Shown here: piece after piece, positions 54,444 through 62,324 of the stretch
How the letters are laid out: every line of letters starts with the position of its first letter
Position numbering within the stretch: the stretch's first letter is position 1
NCBI RefSeq assembly: GCF_029626265.1
Contig: NZ_JARUBN010000001.1
Location: 5,211,001-5,275,000 of the forward strand
From: Micromonospora sp. WMMD1102
GTDB taxonomy: Bacteria; Actinomycetota; Actinomycetes; Mycobacteriales; Micromonosporaceae
Reading direction: 5' to 3'
DNA length: 64,000 nucleotides
Translations under genes and position numbers: made by a program
The notes under the pieces: model-generated
What the model was told of the DNA's origin: nothing
Seen by the model: only the letters and a program-made list of their open reading frames with translations
The model's database searches: none

Positions 54444-55246
54444 CCGCTCACGTTCCGGCCGCCGCACTGGAGGCGTACGCGCACGGCCGACCCGGCCCCG
54501 GCGCGGAGGACACCGCGACCTGGGTGGTGGAGGTGCACCTGGAGAGCTGCGCCGAGTGCCGGGCGCGGCTCGCCGGGTTCGCGGCTCCGCCGGTACGGGA
54601 ACTGCTCGACGGCGCACGGGAAACGATCATGCATCGGGCGCGGACCGGGCCCGGACCGGCCCGGCGCTCCCGGTGGCGGCGGTGGACGTGGCGCTGGACG
54701 GACTGGTCGCTACCGGCCTGGGCCGCGACGACAAGCATCGCGGTCCTCGTCGCGTTCCTGCTCGACTCCGCGTACCCGCACCGGCCGTCGACGGTGCTGC
54801 TGCTCGCCCCGGTGGCTCCGCTCACCGGCCTCGCGGTCGCCTGGTCGCGGCACACCGACCCGGCCTGGGAGGTGGTCGCCGGCACCGCGCGGGCGGGCCT
54901 GGAGCTGCTGCTCCGCCGTACCGCCGCGATCCTCTCCCTGGCGCTGCCGCCGCTCGCGGTCGCGGGCTGGCTGCTCGGCACCTCCCCCGCGCTCTGGCTG
55001 CTGCCCTGCCTGACGTTCACCGCGGCGACGCTGCTGCTCGGCGGCCGGATCGGCGTCACACCCGCCGCCGTGGTCCTGGGCCTCGGCTGGGTCGCGGCGG
55101 TCGTCGCACCGGCGCTGGTAACCGCACGCGCACCGGCCCTCGTCCAGGCCGAGAGCCTGCCCGGCTGGGCGGTGGCCGCCGCCGTCGTCACCGCGCTCGC
55201 CGCACTGCGCTCCGACGACTTCCGGCGCCTCACCAGCTGGCGCTGA
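54440..55246 (+). CDS. zinc-finger (zf-HC2) anti-sigma-like membrane protein, 268 aa
   Basis: The beginning holds EVHLESCAECRARLAGFA, a His-x3-Cys-x2-Cys zinc-binding element of the anti-sigma family. After a short basic part come six or so hydrophobic helices (WAATTSIAVLVAFLL, LSLALPPLAVAGWLL, and so on). So this is an integral membrane anti-sigma factor, larger than usual. The GTG at 54440 overlaps the sigma gene stop. It would hold the sigma factor at the membrane until signalled. Confidence 0.85.
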   Translation: MTAHVPAAALEAYAHGRPGPGAEDTATWVVEVHLESCAECRARLAGFAAPPVRELLDGARETIMHRARTGPGPARRSRWRRWTWRWTDWSLPAWAATTSIAVLVAFLLDSAYPHRPSTVLLLAPVAPLTGLAVAWSRHTDPAWEVVAGTARAGLELLLRRTAAILSLALPPLAVAGWLLGTSPALWLLPCLTFTAATLLLGGRIGVTPAAVVLGLGWVAAVVAPALVTARAPALVQAESLPGWAVAAAVVTALAALRSDDFRRLTSWR

Positions 55247-55357
55247 CCCCGCACCACCACTGTCGGCGACGCCCGACACATCCGGAAGACCGCACGCGGG
55301 ACCGGATCAGACGGCGCCGGCCGACGACCCCTGCCCCCCGGAGAACGAGGAGACGAG

Positions 55358-56155
55358 ATGGTACGCGCCATCGACCCACACGACGTCCGCGCCAGCACCC
55401 ACGCCTTCGAGGTGGAGACCAGGCAACTGCGGGTGAAGGCCGGCAGGCACCTCGCCGTCAACGGGCTCGACCTCGCCCTCGGCACCGGCGTGCACGGGCT
55501 GCTCGGGCCGAACGGCGCCGGCAAGACGACCCTGATGCGCGCCCTCGCCACGGTGGTCAAGCCGACCGGCGGCGCGCTGCGGCTGCTCGGCCAGGACGCC
55601 ACCCCCGGCCGGGGACTGCGCGACGTGCGCGGCCGACTGGGATACCTGCCCCAGCAGTTCGGCTTCTATCCCCGCTTCACCGTGCGCGACTACGTCGAGT
55701 ACATGGCCTGGCTGCGCGACATGCCCTCGGCCGCGGTACCCGGTGCGGCGCAGCGGGCCATCGAACGGGTACACCTGGCCGACCGCGCCGACTCCAGGCT
55801 CAAGTCCCTGTCGGGCGGCATGCTGCGCCGCGCCGGCATCGCGCAGGCGATCGTGAACGAACCGGCGCTGCTGCTGCTCGACGAGCCGACCGTCGGTCTC
55901 GACCCCGAGCAGCGGGTCGAATTCCGCGAACTGGTCCGCGAACTGGGCGCGACGAGCTGCGTGGTGGTCTCCACCCACCTGGTCGAGGACGTGGTGGCCG
56001 CCTGCTCCGACGTCCTGCTGCTGGACCACGGCACCCTGGTCTTCCAGGGCGTACCGGCCGACCTGGCCCGGTTCGGTGCGGCCGGCGGCGTCGGGGACAG
56101 CCCCGCCGAACGCGGCTACTCGCACCTGCTGCGGCAGCGCCGGAGCGCGTCGTGA
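55358..56155 (+). CDS. ABC transporter ATP-binding protein, 265 aa
   Basis: Walker A GLLGPNGAGKTTLMRAL, Q-loop GYLPQQFGFYP, signature KSLSGGMLRRAGIAQAI, Walker B ALLLLDEPTVGLDPEQR and a His switch in VVVSTHLVEDV. It drives an export or transport cycle with the membrane proteins coded next. GAGGAGACGAG lies before the ATG. In the sigma/anti-sigma operon, so it is probably induced by that sigma factor. Confidence 0.95.
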   Translation: MVRAIDPHDVRASTHAFEVETRQLRVKAGRHLAVNGLDLALGTGVHGLLGPNGAGKTTLMRALATVVKPTGGALRLLGQDATPGRGLRDVRGRLGYLPQQFGFYPRFTVRDYVEYMAWLRDMPSAAVPGAAQRAIERVHLADRADSRLKSLSGGMLRRAGIAQAIVNEPALLLLDEPTVGLDPEQRVEFRELVRELGATSCVVVSTHLVEDVVAACSDVLLLDHGTLVFQGVPADLARFGAAGGVGDSPAERGYSHLLRQRRSAS

Positions 56156-57507
56156 TCCGGGTCGTCCGCGTGGAACTGCTCCGCTCCACCGCGAAGAGCC
56201 TGGCGATCCTGCTCTTCGGCGTCTTCGCCCTCAGCGCCGCCGCGATGCACCGCGCCTGGTGGGCGCAGTGGCTGGTGTTCACCTACGTCGAGACCACCAC
56301 ACTGTTCCTGGCCGTACCGCTGGCGCTGGCCGGCGGCGCGCTGATCGGACGCCGCGACCGGCGCACCGGCGCCGCCGAGCTGGTCGCCAGTACCGGGCGC
56401 CCGCGCTGGCAGCGGGTGACCCCGACGATGGCCGCCACCGCTGTCGGGGTCGCCGCCGCGCACCTGCTCTTCCTCGCGCTCGCCGGCACGCTCGTCGCGG
56501 TGACCGGCAGCTACCTCGGCCCGGCCGGCATCCCGACCGTGCTGATCGACACGGCACTGCTCGTCGGCGCCGCCTGGGCCGGGGTCGCCGCCGGCCGGGC
56601 CTGGGCGTCGCCCCTGCTGCCGCCGATGCTCGCGGCGGCGGCCCTGGCCGGGCAGCTCGGCGTCGACGTGGTGGCGTTGCCGACCGCGAACCCGAGTCCG
56701 TGGCGGAACCTGAACCTCGTGGTGCAGCCTGCGGAGTTTCCGTGGGAGGACGCGACCTGGCGGGCCCTGCTCGGCCGCCTGGCGCTCGGCGCCGGCCTCG
56801 CGCTGGGCGGCTTCCTGCTGGTCGCCACCAGGTCGTGGTGGTACCGGGGAGTGGGCACCGCGGCGCTCGCCGCCGGCGTGGCCGGCCTGCTCCTCGTCAC
56901 GCCCTCCGGGCAGACGAACCGGTACCGGGTGGAGCCGTCGGCGCAGCGGGTGGTGTGCGCCGACGGCGCCCCGGAGGTCTGCGTGACAGCGGTACACGCC
57001 TACGCCCTGCCCGGGATCGTCCCGGACGTCCGCCGCGCGCTCACCGCGCTCGCGAAGCTGCCGGGCGCACCCACCCGGGCGGCGGAGTTCCGACCGGGCA
57101 CCGCGGGTACGTTCAGCAGCAACCAGTTCTGGACGGGCAAGCCGACGACCGAGCCCGGTACGGTGCTGTTCGTCCTGGAGCTCGCCGGCACCAGCCGGAC
57201 GGACCCGGACCTGACGGCGAGCATCGTCTTCGGCGCCGGCACCCGCTGGAACGGGTGTGCCCAGGACGACGAGGTCGCCAAGGCCGCGGCCGGGGCGTGG
57301 CTGCTCGGCACCGACGACCTGCGGATCGTGGAGGACGGCTGGGAGTACCCGGACGACCTCCGGCAGGAGATCCGGAACACCGTGCGGCAGCTGCGCGCCC
57401 TGCCCGAAACCGAACAGCTCCGCCGGGTGACCGCCCTGCGGGACGCCGCGAACCGGTGCGAACCCGACCTGCTGAGGCTGCTCACCGGCAGCGAGGGCGC
57501 CTCGTGA
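56152..57507 (+). CDS. ABC-2-type permease-like protein with large C-terminal domain, 451 aa
   Basis: The first half has six to seven helices (SLAILLFGVFALSAAAM, LFLAVPLALAGGALIG, LLFLALAGTLVAV, TALLVGAAWAGVAAG and others) of an ABC-2 permease. The second half (from TNRYRVEPSAQRVVCADGAPEVCVTAVHAYALPG) is a soluble, Cys-containing domain likely outside the membrane. Translationally coupled to the ATPase (GTGA overlap at 56152) and to the next gene. The substrate is unknown. Confidence 0.8.
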   Translation: MIRVVRVELLRSTAKSLAILLFGVFALSAAAMHRAWWAQWLVFTYVETTTLFLAVPLALAGGALIGRRDRRTGAAELVASTGRPRWQRVTPTMAATAVGVAAAHLLFLALAGTLVAVTGSYLGPAGIPTVLIDTALLVGAAWAGVAAGRAWASPLLPPMLAAAALAGQLGVDVVALPTANPSPWRNLNLVVQPAEFPWEDATWRALLGRLALGAGLALGGFLLVATRSWWYRGVGTAALAAGVAGLLLVTPSGQTNRYRVEPSAQRVVCADGAPEVCVTAVHAYALPGIVPDVRRALTALAKLPGAPTRAAEFRPGTAGTFSSNQFWTGKPTTEPGTVLFVLELAGTSRTDPDLTASIVFGAGTRWNGCAQDDEVAKAAAGAWLLGTDDLRIVEDGWEYPDDLRQEIRNTVRQLRALPETEQLRRVTALRDAANRCEPDLLRLLTGSEGAS

Positions 57508-58166
57508 CCGCCTCGCCGCCCGCTGCCGGCGGCCGAGGCTGGCTCCCGCTCCGCCAAGGCTGGCTCCCGCTGTACCTGCGGTCCCGGCGGGTACCGCTGG
57601 CGGTGGCCGTGTCGGTCGGCGCGGTCGCGGTGGTCTCGGCCACCTGGGCGGGCGTCACCGACCAGTCCCGGGTGCACCAGAGCCTCGCCGCGCTCACGGT
57701 CGCGCTGGCGGCCGCCCCGATCATCCCCACCCTCGCCGGGGACGACGCCGCCCTGGAACAGACCGCCGCACTGCGCTGGCCGCCACGCCGCGCACTGCAC
57801 CTGCTCACGGGTGCGGCGGTCGTCGCCGGGATACTGGTCGCCGCCCGACTCGGCGGCACCGACTTCGGTCCGGCCGGGCTGGTCGCGCGCAACACCGCCG
57901 GGCTGGTCGGCCTGCTCGGCCTCGGTACGGCGCTCGCCGGCACCTCGTGGTCGTGGCAGGCGCCGTTCAGCTGGGTCGCGGCGCAGTGCTTCGTGCCGCT
58001 GCCGGACGGCCCCGTCTGGCGGCAGGCGCTGCTGTGGATGGTCCAGCCGCCGGAGAACCGCACCGCCGCCGTCACCGCCGGGGCGCTGCTCCTCGCCGGT
58101 CTCCTCGGGTACGCCGCGCGGGTCGGCCCACCGACCTCCGCCGCCGAGACGGCGATGGCCCAGTAG
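57504..58166 (+). CDS. membrane protein of the ABC operon, 220 aa
   Basis: Five or six hydrophobic segments (VPLAVAVSVGAVAVVSA, SLAALTVALAAAPII, LTGAAVVAGILVAA, and so on) with a duplicated GWLPLRQGWLPL stretch near the N-terminus. It overlaps the permease gene by 4 bases (GTG 57504), so it is part of the same unit. Function unknown, probably the second membrane component. Stop at 58166. Confidence 0.8.
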   Translation: MTASPPAAGGRGWLPLRQGWLPLYLRSRRVPLAVAVSVGAVAVVSATWAGVTDQSRVHQSLAALTVALAAAPIIPTLAGDDAALEQTAALRWPPRRALHLLTGAAVVAGILVAARLGGTDFGPAGLVARNTAGLVGLLGLGTALAGTSWSWQAPFSWVAAQCFVPLPDGPVWRQALLWMVQPPENRTAAVTAGALLLAGLLGYAARVGPPTSAAETAMAQ

Positions 58167-58267
58167 GCAGGGGCCCGGGGTCGGGCCGGCGACAGCCGAA
58201 CCGACCCCGGGTCGTCAGGTCCGATCAACGGTCGGGAACTGACCGGAGGTACTGCGAGTCTCTCAGC

Positions 58268-58530
58268 ATGAACAGCGAAGTCCTGCTTCCGCCGCAGTCG
58301 GTACCGACCGACGGGGCCGTGCTCAACCCGTTCGTGATCGTTGACGACGCGGCCGGTCTCGTCACCTTCGTCTCCGAGGTCTTCGGCGTCGGAGAAACCG
58401 CCGAGGCCCGTACCCCGATGCCCGACGGCAAGCTCATCCATGCCCAGCTGCGCCTCGGCACCGTCGACCTGATGATCGCCGATCGGCTCGACGGTTGGCC
58501 ACCGCACCCCGGCCTGCTCCAGGTCTGGGT
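58268..58530 (+). pseudogene. truncated VOC/PhnB-like gene fragment
   Basis: ATG 58268 opens MNSEVLLPPQSVPTDGAVLNPFVIVDDAAGLVTFVSEVFGVGETAEARTPMPDGKLIHAQLRLGTVDLMIAD, the first half of a PhnB-like VOC protein. After LLQVWV the frame continues in an Arg/His-rich run with no VOC features, through an antisense gene. The second half of the fold is missing. It is therefore a 3'-truncated remnant; the exact end of the remnant is uncertain. Confidence 0.65.
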
Positions 58531-58595
58531 GGTCCCGCTGCTGTCGCGGTCCCGCCGGATGGTGGCCGAGGACCCGCCCTGGCACACTCGGCGCC

Positions 58596-58796
58596 GTGCT
58601 GCCCATCATCACGTTGCGCAACGTCGGGTCCGCCGCCATCGCGGTCGGACTGCTCGTCGCCGTACTCACCCTCGGCACCAGCACCGACCGGCCCTTCGTC
58701 CTCGCCGTGCTCCTGGTGCTCGTCGGTACCGGCCTACGGCTGGAGGCCGCCATCCGCGCCCGGAACGTACCCGGCCGGGGCGGCGCCGACCGCTGA
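58596..58796 (+). CDS. small membrane protein, 66 aa
   Basis: Two hydrophobic helices (VGSAAIAVGLLVAVLTLG and FVLAVLLVLVGTGLRLEAAI) with a short RARNVPGRGGADR tail. The GTG at 58596 has no clear Shine-Dalgarno sequence. It lies immediately after the VOC remnant and is convergent with the EEP-family gene. I do not recognise it; it could be real or a chance frame, though hydrophobic pattern and codon choice look genuine. Confidence 0.5.
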   Translation: MLPIITLRNVGSAAIAVGLLVAVLTLGTSTDRPFVLAVLLVLVGTGLRLEAAIRARNVPGRGGADR

Positions 58797-58811
58797 CCCG
58801 GGGGCGGGAGT

Positions 58812-59537
58812 TCAGCCGGCGGCCGGCAGCAGCAGATCGACGCGGATCGGAAGGTGGTCGCTGGCCCGCCGGGTCTGCGCGGTGTCCACCACGTCGTAGT
58901 CGAGCACCTCGATCCCGGGTGCGACGAAGAGCGCGTCGATCCGGTCGCGCGGCTCTCGGCACGGGAAGGTGCACCGGTCCGCGCCACCACCCGCCACCGC
59001 CGCGTCGGTCAGCCCGTCGGCCACCGTACGCCAGGCTCCGCCGCCCGAGTTCTCGTTGAGGTCGGCCCCGACCACCACCGGCAGCCGCAGGGCGGTCAAC
59101 TCCTGTTTGAGCAGGGTCGCCTGGTGGGGGCGCTCGGCCGGGTCGGTGGAGAGGTGCGAGCCGGCCAGCACGAACCGGGCCGCCCCGATCCCGCACTCGG
59201 CGAAGACCGCACCCCGCAGGTGCCGGCCCGGCGTCAGCGGGAACCGCTGGCACCAGGTGCGGTAGACCCGGACCCGCAGGCTGGTCAGCAGCAGGTTGCC
59301 GAGCGCCGGCAGGCCGCCGGCCGCCACCACCAACCCGAACCGGTCGGCCAGGGCGGCGCACCTGTGCCGCCAGCGGAACCGGCGCGGTGCCTCCTGCACG
59401 ATCACCACGTCCGGCTCCAACGCCCGGACCGCCCCGGCCAGCGCGTCGGTGTCGTCCCGTTGACCGTGCACGTTGTAGGAGAGCACCCGAAGGCGCACCG
59501 GTGACGTCTTCCCGCCGGAGGACTGTTGCTGAGCCAC
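58812..59537 (-). CDS. endonuclease/exonuclease/phosphatase family hydrolase, 241 aa
   Basis: Family motifs in order: RVLSYNVHGQR (Asn), VIVQEAPRRF (Glu), LAGSHLSTDPAERPHQATLLKQEL (His), PVVVGADLNENSGGGAWRTV (Asp-x-Asn) and RRASDHLPI (Asp-His). It is a Mg-dependent phosphodiesterase fold of the DNase I type. No signal peptide. The GTG at 59537 has AAGGGG 7 bases upstream; the longer frame to 59678 is not family-like. In the same direction as the glucokinase gene, 49 bases away. Confidence 0.9.
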   Translation of the reverse strand: MAQQQSSGGKTSPVRLRVLSYNVHGQRDDTDALAGAVRALEPDVVIVQEAPRRFRWRHRCAALADRFGLVVAAGGLPALGNLLLTSLRVRVYRTWCQRFPLTPGRHLRGAVFAECGIGAARFVLAGSHLSTDPAERPHQATLLKQELTALRLPVVVGADLNENSGGGAWRTVADGLTDAAVAGGGADRCTFPCREPRDRIDALFVAPGIEVLDYDVVDTAQTRRASDHLPIRVDLLLPAAG

Positions 59538-59586
59538 GCCGTACCCCTTGCTCGTCGGTTCCGCTCCGCCCCCGCGCGGTGCCCGG

Positions 59587-60534
59587 CTAGCGGCGTCGGG
59601 CCAGGTCGGCGGCACCGACCATGCCGGCCGAGTTGCCCAGCTCGGCGGGGCGGATCTCGGCCACCGGAATTGTGGCACGCGCGGCGAGAGCGTCCAGGTA
59701 GGACCGACGTGTCGGACCCATCAACAGCTCACCGGCCTCCACCACACCGCCACCGACCACCAGCACCTGCGGGTCGAGGATCTGCGCCATGTCGGCCAGC
59801 CCGACGCCGAGCCAGTTCCCGATCTGCGCGAAGGCCGTGCCGGAGACCGGGTCGCCCGAGCGGGCGGCGGCGGTCACCATCGGTCCGGTGATCGCCTCGA
59901 CGTCACCGCCGGCCAGGTCGAGCAGGACGGTGGCCCGCGCGGGTTCCTGCCGCGCGCCGGCCCGGGCGAACCGGACCAGGGCGTTGCCGCTGGCGTACTG
60001 CTCGATGCAGCCGAGCCGGCCGCAGCCGCAGACGTGGCCGTCCGGCACCGAGAGCATGTGCCCGAGTTCGGCGGCGATGCCGTGCGCGCCGCGCAGCAGC
60101 TCCCCGCCGAGCACGATGCCCCCGCCGACCCCGGTGCCGATGGTGAACAGCACCATCGAGTCGTCGGCGTCCCGGGCCGCCCCGTGGCGGAACTCCGCCC
60201 AGGCCGCCACGTTGGCGTCGTTCTCCACGATCACCGGCAGCCCGACGGCGTTGCCGACGAAGTCCCGCAGCGGCTCGTCCCGCCAGGCGATGTTCGGGGC
60301 GAACAGCACCGTGGAGCGGGCGGCGTCGATCCAACCGGCGGCGCCGATGCCGACGGCGGTCACCTCGTACTCGGCGGTCAACTCCTTGACGACCTCGACG
60401 ATCACGTCACGGGTCCCGGCCACGTCCTCGGCGGGAGTGTCCCGGCGTGTCTGCGCCCGCACCACACCGTCGACGTCGACCACCCCGGCGGCCACCTTGG
60501 TACCCCCGACGTCGACTCCGATGGTCAGCGTCAC
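59587..60534 (-). CDS. glkA: ROK-family glucokinase, 315 aa
   Basis: ATP-dependent sugar kinase: TLTIGVDVGGTKVAAGVV (phosphate 1), VENDANVAAWAEF, FTIGTGVGGGIVLGGELLRG, ELGHM, and the ROK zinc site HVCGCGRLGCIEQYASG. It would phosphorylate glucose in the cytosol. The GTG at 60534 has GGGGAG 9 bases before it; a longer start at 60555 adds 7 residues. It stands between the EEP gene and the Pro-rich protein gene on the same strand. Confidence 0.93.
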   Translation of the reverse strand: MTLTIGVDVGGTKVAAGVVDVDGVVRAQTRRDTPAEDVAGTRDVIVEVVKELTAEYEVTAVGIGAAGWIDAARSTVLFAPNIAWRDEPLRDFVGNAVGLPVIVENDANVAAWAEFRHGAARDADDSMVLFTIGTGVGGGIVLGGELLRGAHGIAAELGHMLSVPDGHVCGCGRLGCIEQYASGNALVRFARAGARQEPARATVLLDLAGGDVEAITGPMVTAAARSGDPVSGTAFAQIGNWLGVGLADMAQILDPQVLVVGGGVVEAGELLMGPTRRSYLDALAARATIPVAEIRPAELGNSAGMVGAADLARRR

Positions 60535-60641
60535 CGAGCCGCTCCCCTCTGCCACACCGCACCCACGCGGTCACCGTCCCGCCACCTGCCGCCGTACCGT
60601 GCCGTTCCGCCCGGCGTCCACCGGCGGACCGCCTCCGGTGG

Positions 60642-61628
60642 TCAGCCGTCCTCGCCGGGCACGGCATGCTCACCGGAGCCGGTGGCGGCCGGTTCCTCCG
60701 GGGACCGCGACGCGGGCACCGGTGGTCGACCGGTGGCCGGCGGCGCGGCCGGCCTGGTCGGCTCCGCTCCGGCCGGGTTCGCCCGGTCCGGACCGGTGGT
60801 CGTCCCGGTCTCCCGGGTTCCGGCCTCGGCACGGGTGGCGGCCGCCCAGACGTCGCCGGGCGTGTCCGCCGGCCACGAATCATGCCTGGTACCTGTCGCC
60901 TCGCGCCACACGGTGTCCCGCCACCGGCCCGGTGTGCCACCCGGCGACGCTCCGGCCGGCTCGGGCCCACCGGCCGGCTCGGGCCCACCGGCCGGCTCGG
61001 GCCCACCGGCCGGCTCGGGCCCACCGGCCGGCGCCTGCGCCGTCCCGGCCGGTCCGGTGATCGAGGAGAGGGCACGCAGCAGGCTCGCCACCCCGGCGGC
61101 GAAGTCCCCGGCACCGGTGGCGAGTCGTTCGGCCAGTTCCGGGCTCGGGTCCCGCAGCGCCGCGATCGACCGACAGACCGGGCAGACGCAGCATTCGGCA
61201 TCACCGGTGGCGAAGCCGGCCCCGGACGAAGCCGTACCGGCCCCCGGTTGGCCGCCCCGCGCCGATGCCGGAGGCAGGTCGTCAGGTGACGGTGGCGGTG
61301 GCGGGGTGGAATTGCGGGGTTCCGGCCCCGGGGTGACCGGTTCGGGCTTCGCCGCCTCTGGCGTGGTCGGCTCCGGCGAGCCTGCCTGTGGGGTGGCCGG
61401 CTCCGGGGTGGTTCGCTCAGGTCGGTCCGGCCGCGACGGCGCGCCGGCCTGGTCCAGTACGTCCGAGATCATCTGCCCGAACGACCCGAACGACCCGAAC
61501 GACCCGGCCCGGTCCCGTGCCTCGGAGGCGGCGGTCCGGGCCATCGCCAGCGCGGCGGCGACCAGCCGCTCCGCCTCCTCGCGGGCGGAGCCCGGATCGG
61601 ACGCTCCGGACGAACTCCTGTCTTCCAT
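60642..61628 (-). CDS. Pro/Ala-rich cytoplasmic protein with CVCPVCR motif, 328 aa
   Basis: An N-terminal helix (ASDPGSAREEAERLVAAALAMARTAASEARD) is followed by a Pro/Glu/Thr linker, then AECCVCPVCRSIAALRDPSPELAERLATGAGDFAAGVASLLRAL, probably a zinc-binding or metal-linked helix. This resembles the DUF5304-like protein of streptomycetes in the same neighbourhood. The C-terminal third is low-complexity, with an 18-base unit encoding GPEPAG repeated four times (60952-61023). GGAGGAG lies 5 bases before the ATG at 61628. Function unknown. Confidence 0.75.
   Translation of the reverse strand: MEDRSSSGASDPGSAREEAERLVAAALAMARTAASEARDRAGSFGSFGSFGQMISDVLDQAGAPSRPDRPERTTPEPATPQAGSPEPTTPEAAKPEPVTPGPEPRNSTPPPPPSPDDLPPASARGGQPGAGTASSGAGFATGDAECCVCPVCRSIAALRDPSPELAERLATGAGDFAAGVASLLRALSSITGPAGTAQAPAGGPEPAGGPEPAGGPEPAGGPEPAGASPGGTPGRWRDTVWREATGTRHDSWPADTPGDVWAAATRAEAGTRETGTTTGPDRANPAGAEPTRPAAPPATGRPPVPASRSPEEPAATGSGEHAVPGEDG
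60952..61031 (-). repeat. 18-bp in-frame repeat, four copies
   Basis: CCGGCCGGCTCGGGCCCA repeats from 60952 to 61023 and then breaks. It encodes PEPAGG-type hexapeptides in the Pro/Ala-rich protein and is prone to slippage. Confidence 0.85.
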
Positions 61629-61688
61629 GATCGGCTCCTCCACCCCCGGTTTGCTGCACAGCTGGGCCGGCGCCAGTCCGCGCTGCCG

Positions 61689-62144
61689 TCAACCCGCCCT
61701 GTTCAGAGTCTCCACCCGCCTCTTGAGCTGCGTCAGCGCGGCGTCCATGATCATCTTCTCGGCCTTGCGCCGGAACATCCCCAGCATGCCTACCGACAAC
61801 TCGACCTCCAGGGTGTAGGTCACCGTCGAGGTGCCGTCCCCGTTGTCCTCGATGTCGTACGACCCGTTCTGCACCTTCTGCATCCGCGAGGGCTCCACCA
61901 GGTGCCACTCGATCCGCGAGATGTCCTCGGCGTACTCGTACGCCAGCGTGTACTCGTCGGTCATCACCGAGGCGTCGAGTACGAACCGCACCCGGGCCGG
62001 ATAGCCGTCCTCGTACTCCTCGGTCACCTCGACCCGCTTGACCGCGTCGGCCCACTCCGGATAGCGCGGAAAATCGCAGATGACCGCCGTCACCTGAGCC
62101 GGCGGCGCGGCGATCACGATCGACTGGGTGGAGGAATCCGCCAT
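61689..62144 (-). CDS. SRPBCC (START-like/polyketide cyclase) family protein, 151 aa
   Basis: A helix-grip fold: TQSIVIAAPPAQVTAVICDFPRYPEWADAVKRVEVTEEYEDGYPARVRFVLDA at the start, TYTLEVELSVGMLGMFRRKAEKMIMDAALTQLKRRVE at the end. It is the Rv2185c-like lipid- or cofactor-binding protein. TAGCCT lies 7 bases before the ATG at 62144, suggesting a leaderless transcript. It is divergent from the FadD15-like gene, as Rv2185c lies near fadD15 in Mycobacterium. The ligand is unknown. Confidence 0.88.
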   Translation of the reverse strand: MADSSTQSIVIAAPPAQVTAVICDFPRYPEWADAVKRVEVTEEYEDGYPARVRFVLDASVMTDEYTLAYEYAEDISRIEWHLVEPSRMQKVQNGSYDIEDNGDGTSTVTYTLEVELSVGMLGMFRRKAEKMIMDAALTQLKRRVETLNRAG

Positions 62145-62324
62145 GCTCGGCAGGCTACCGCGCAATCGGGTGGGTCCGGCCGACCGCCTCGACCCGTTCG
62201 TTCCCACTCGACCCACCTGGCCGGGCGGTCGGCGCCGGTCGAAGGTAGGTTGCGGGTAGTCCGACCGGCCGAGCTGGCCCGGTCGACGCGAGCACGAGGT
62301 CGATACGAGCACGAGGGAGTGCAG

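Noticed and set aside
59548..61818. 756-codon plus-strand frame opposite glucokinase
   Set aside because: Antisense to the ROK and Pro-rich protein genes, which have clear motifs and ribosome sites.
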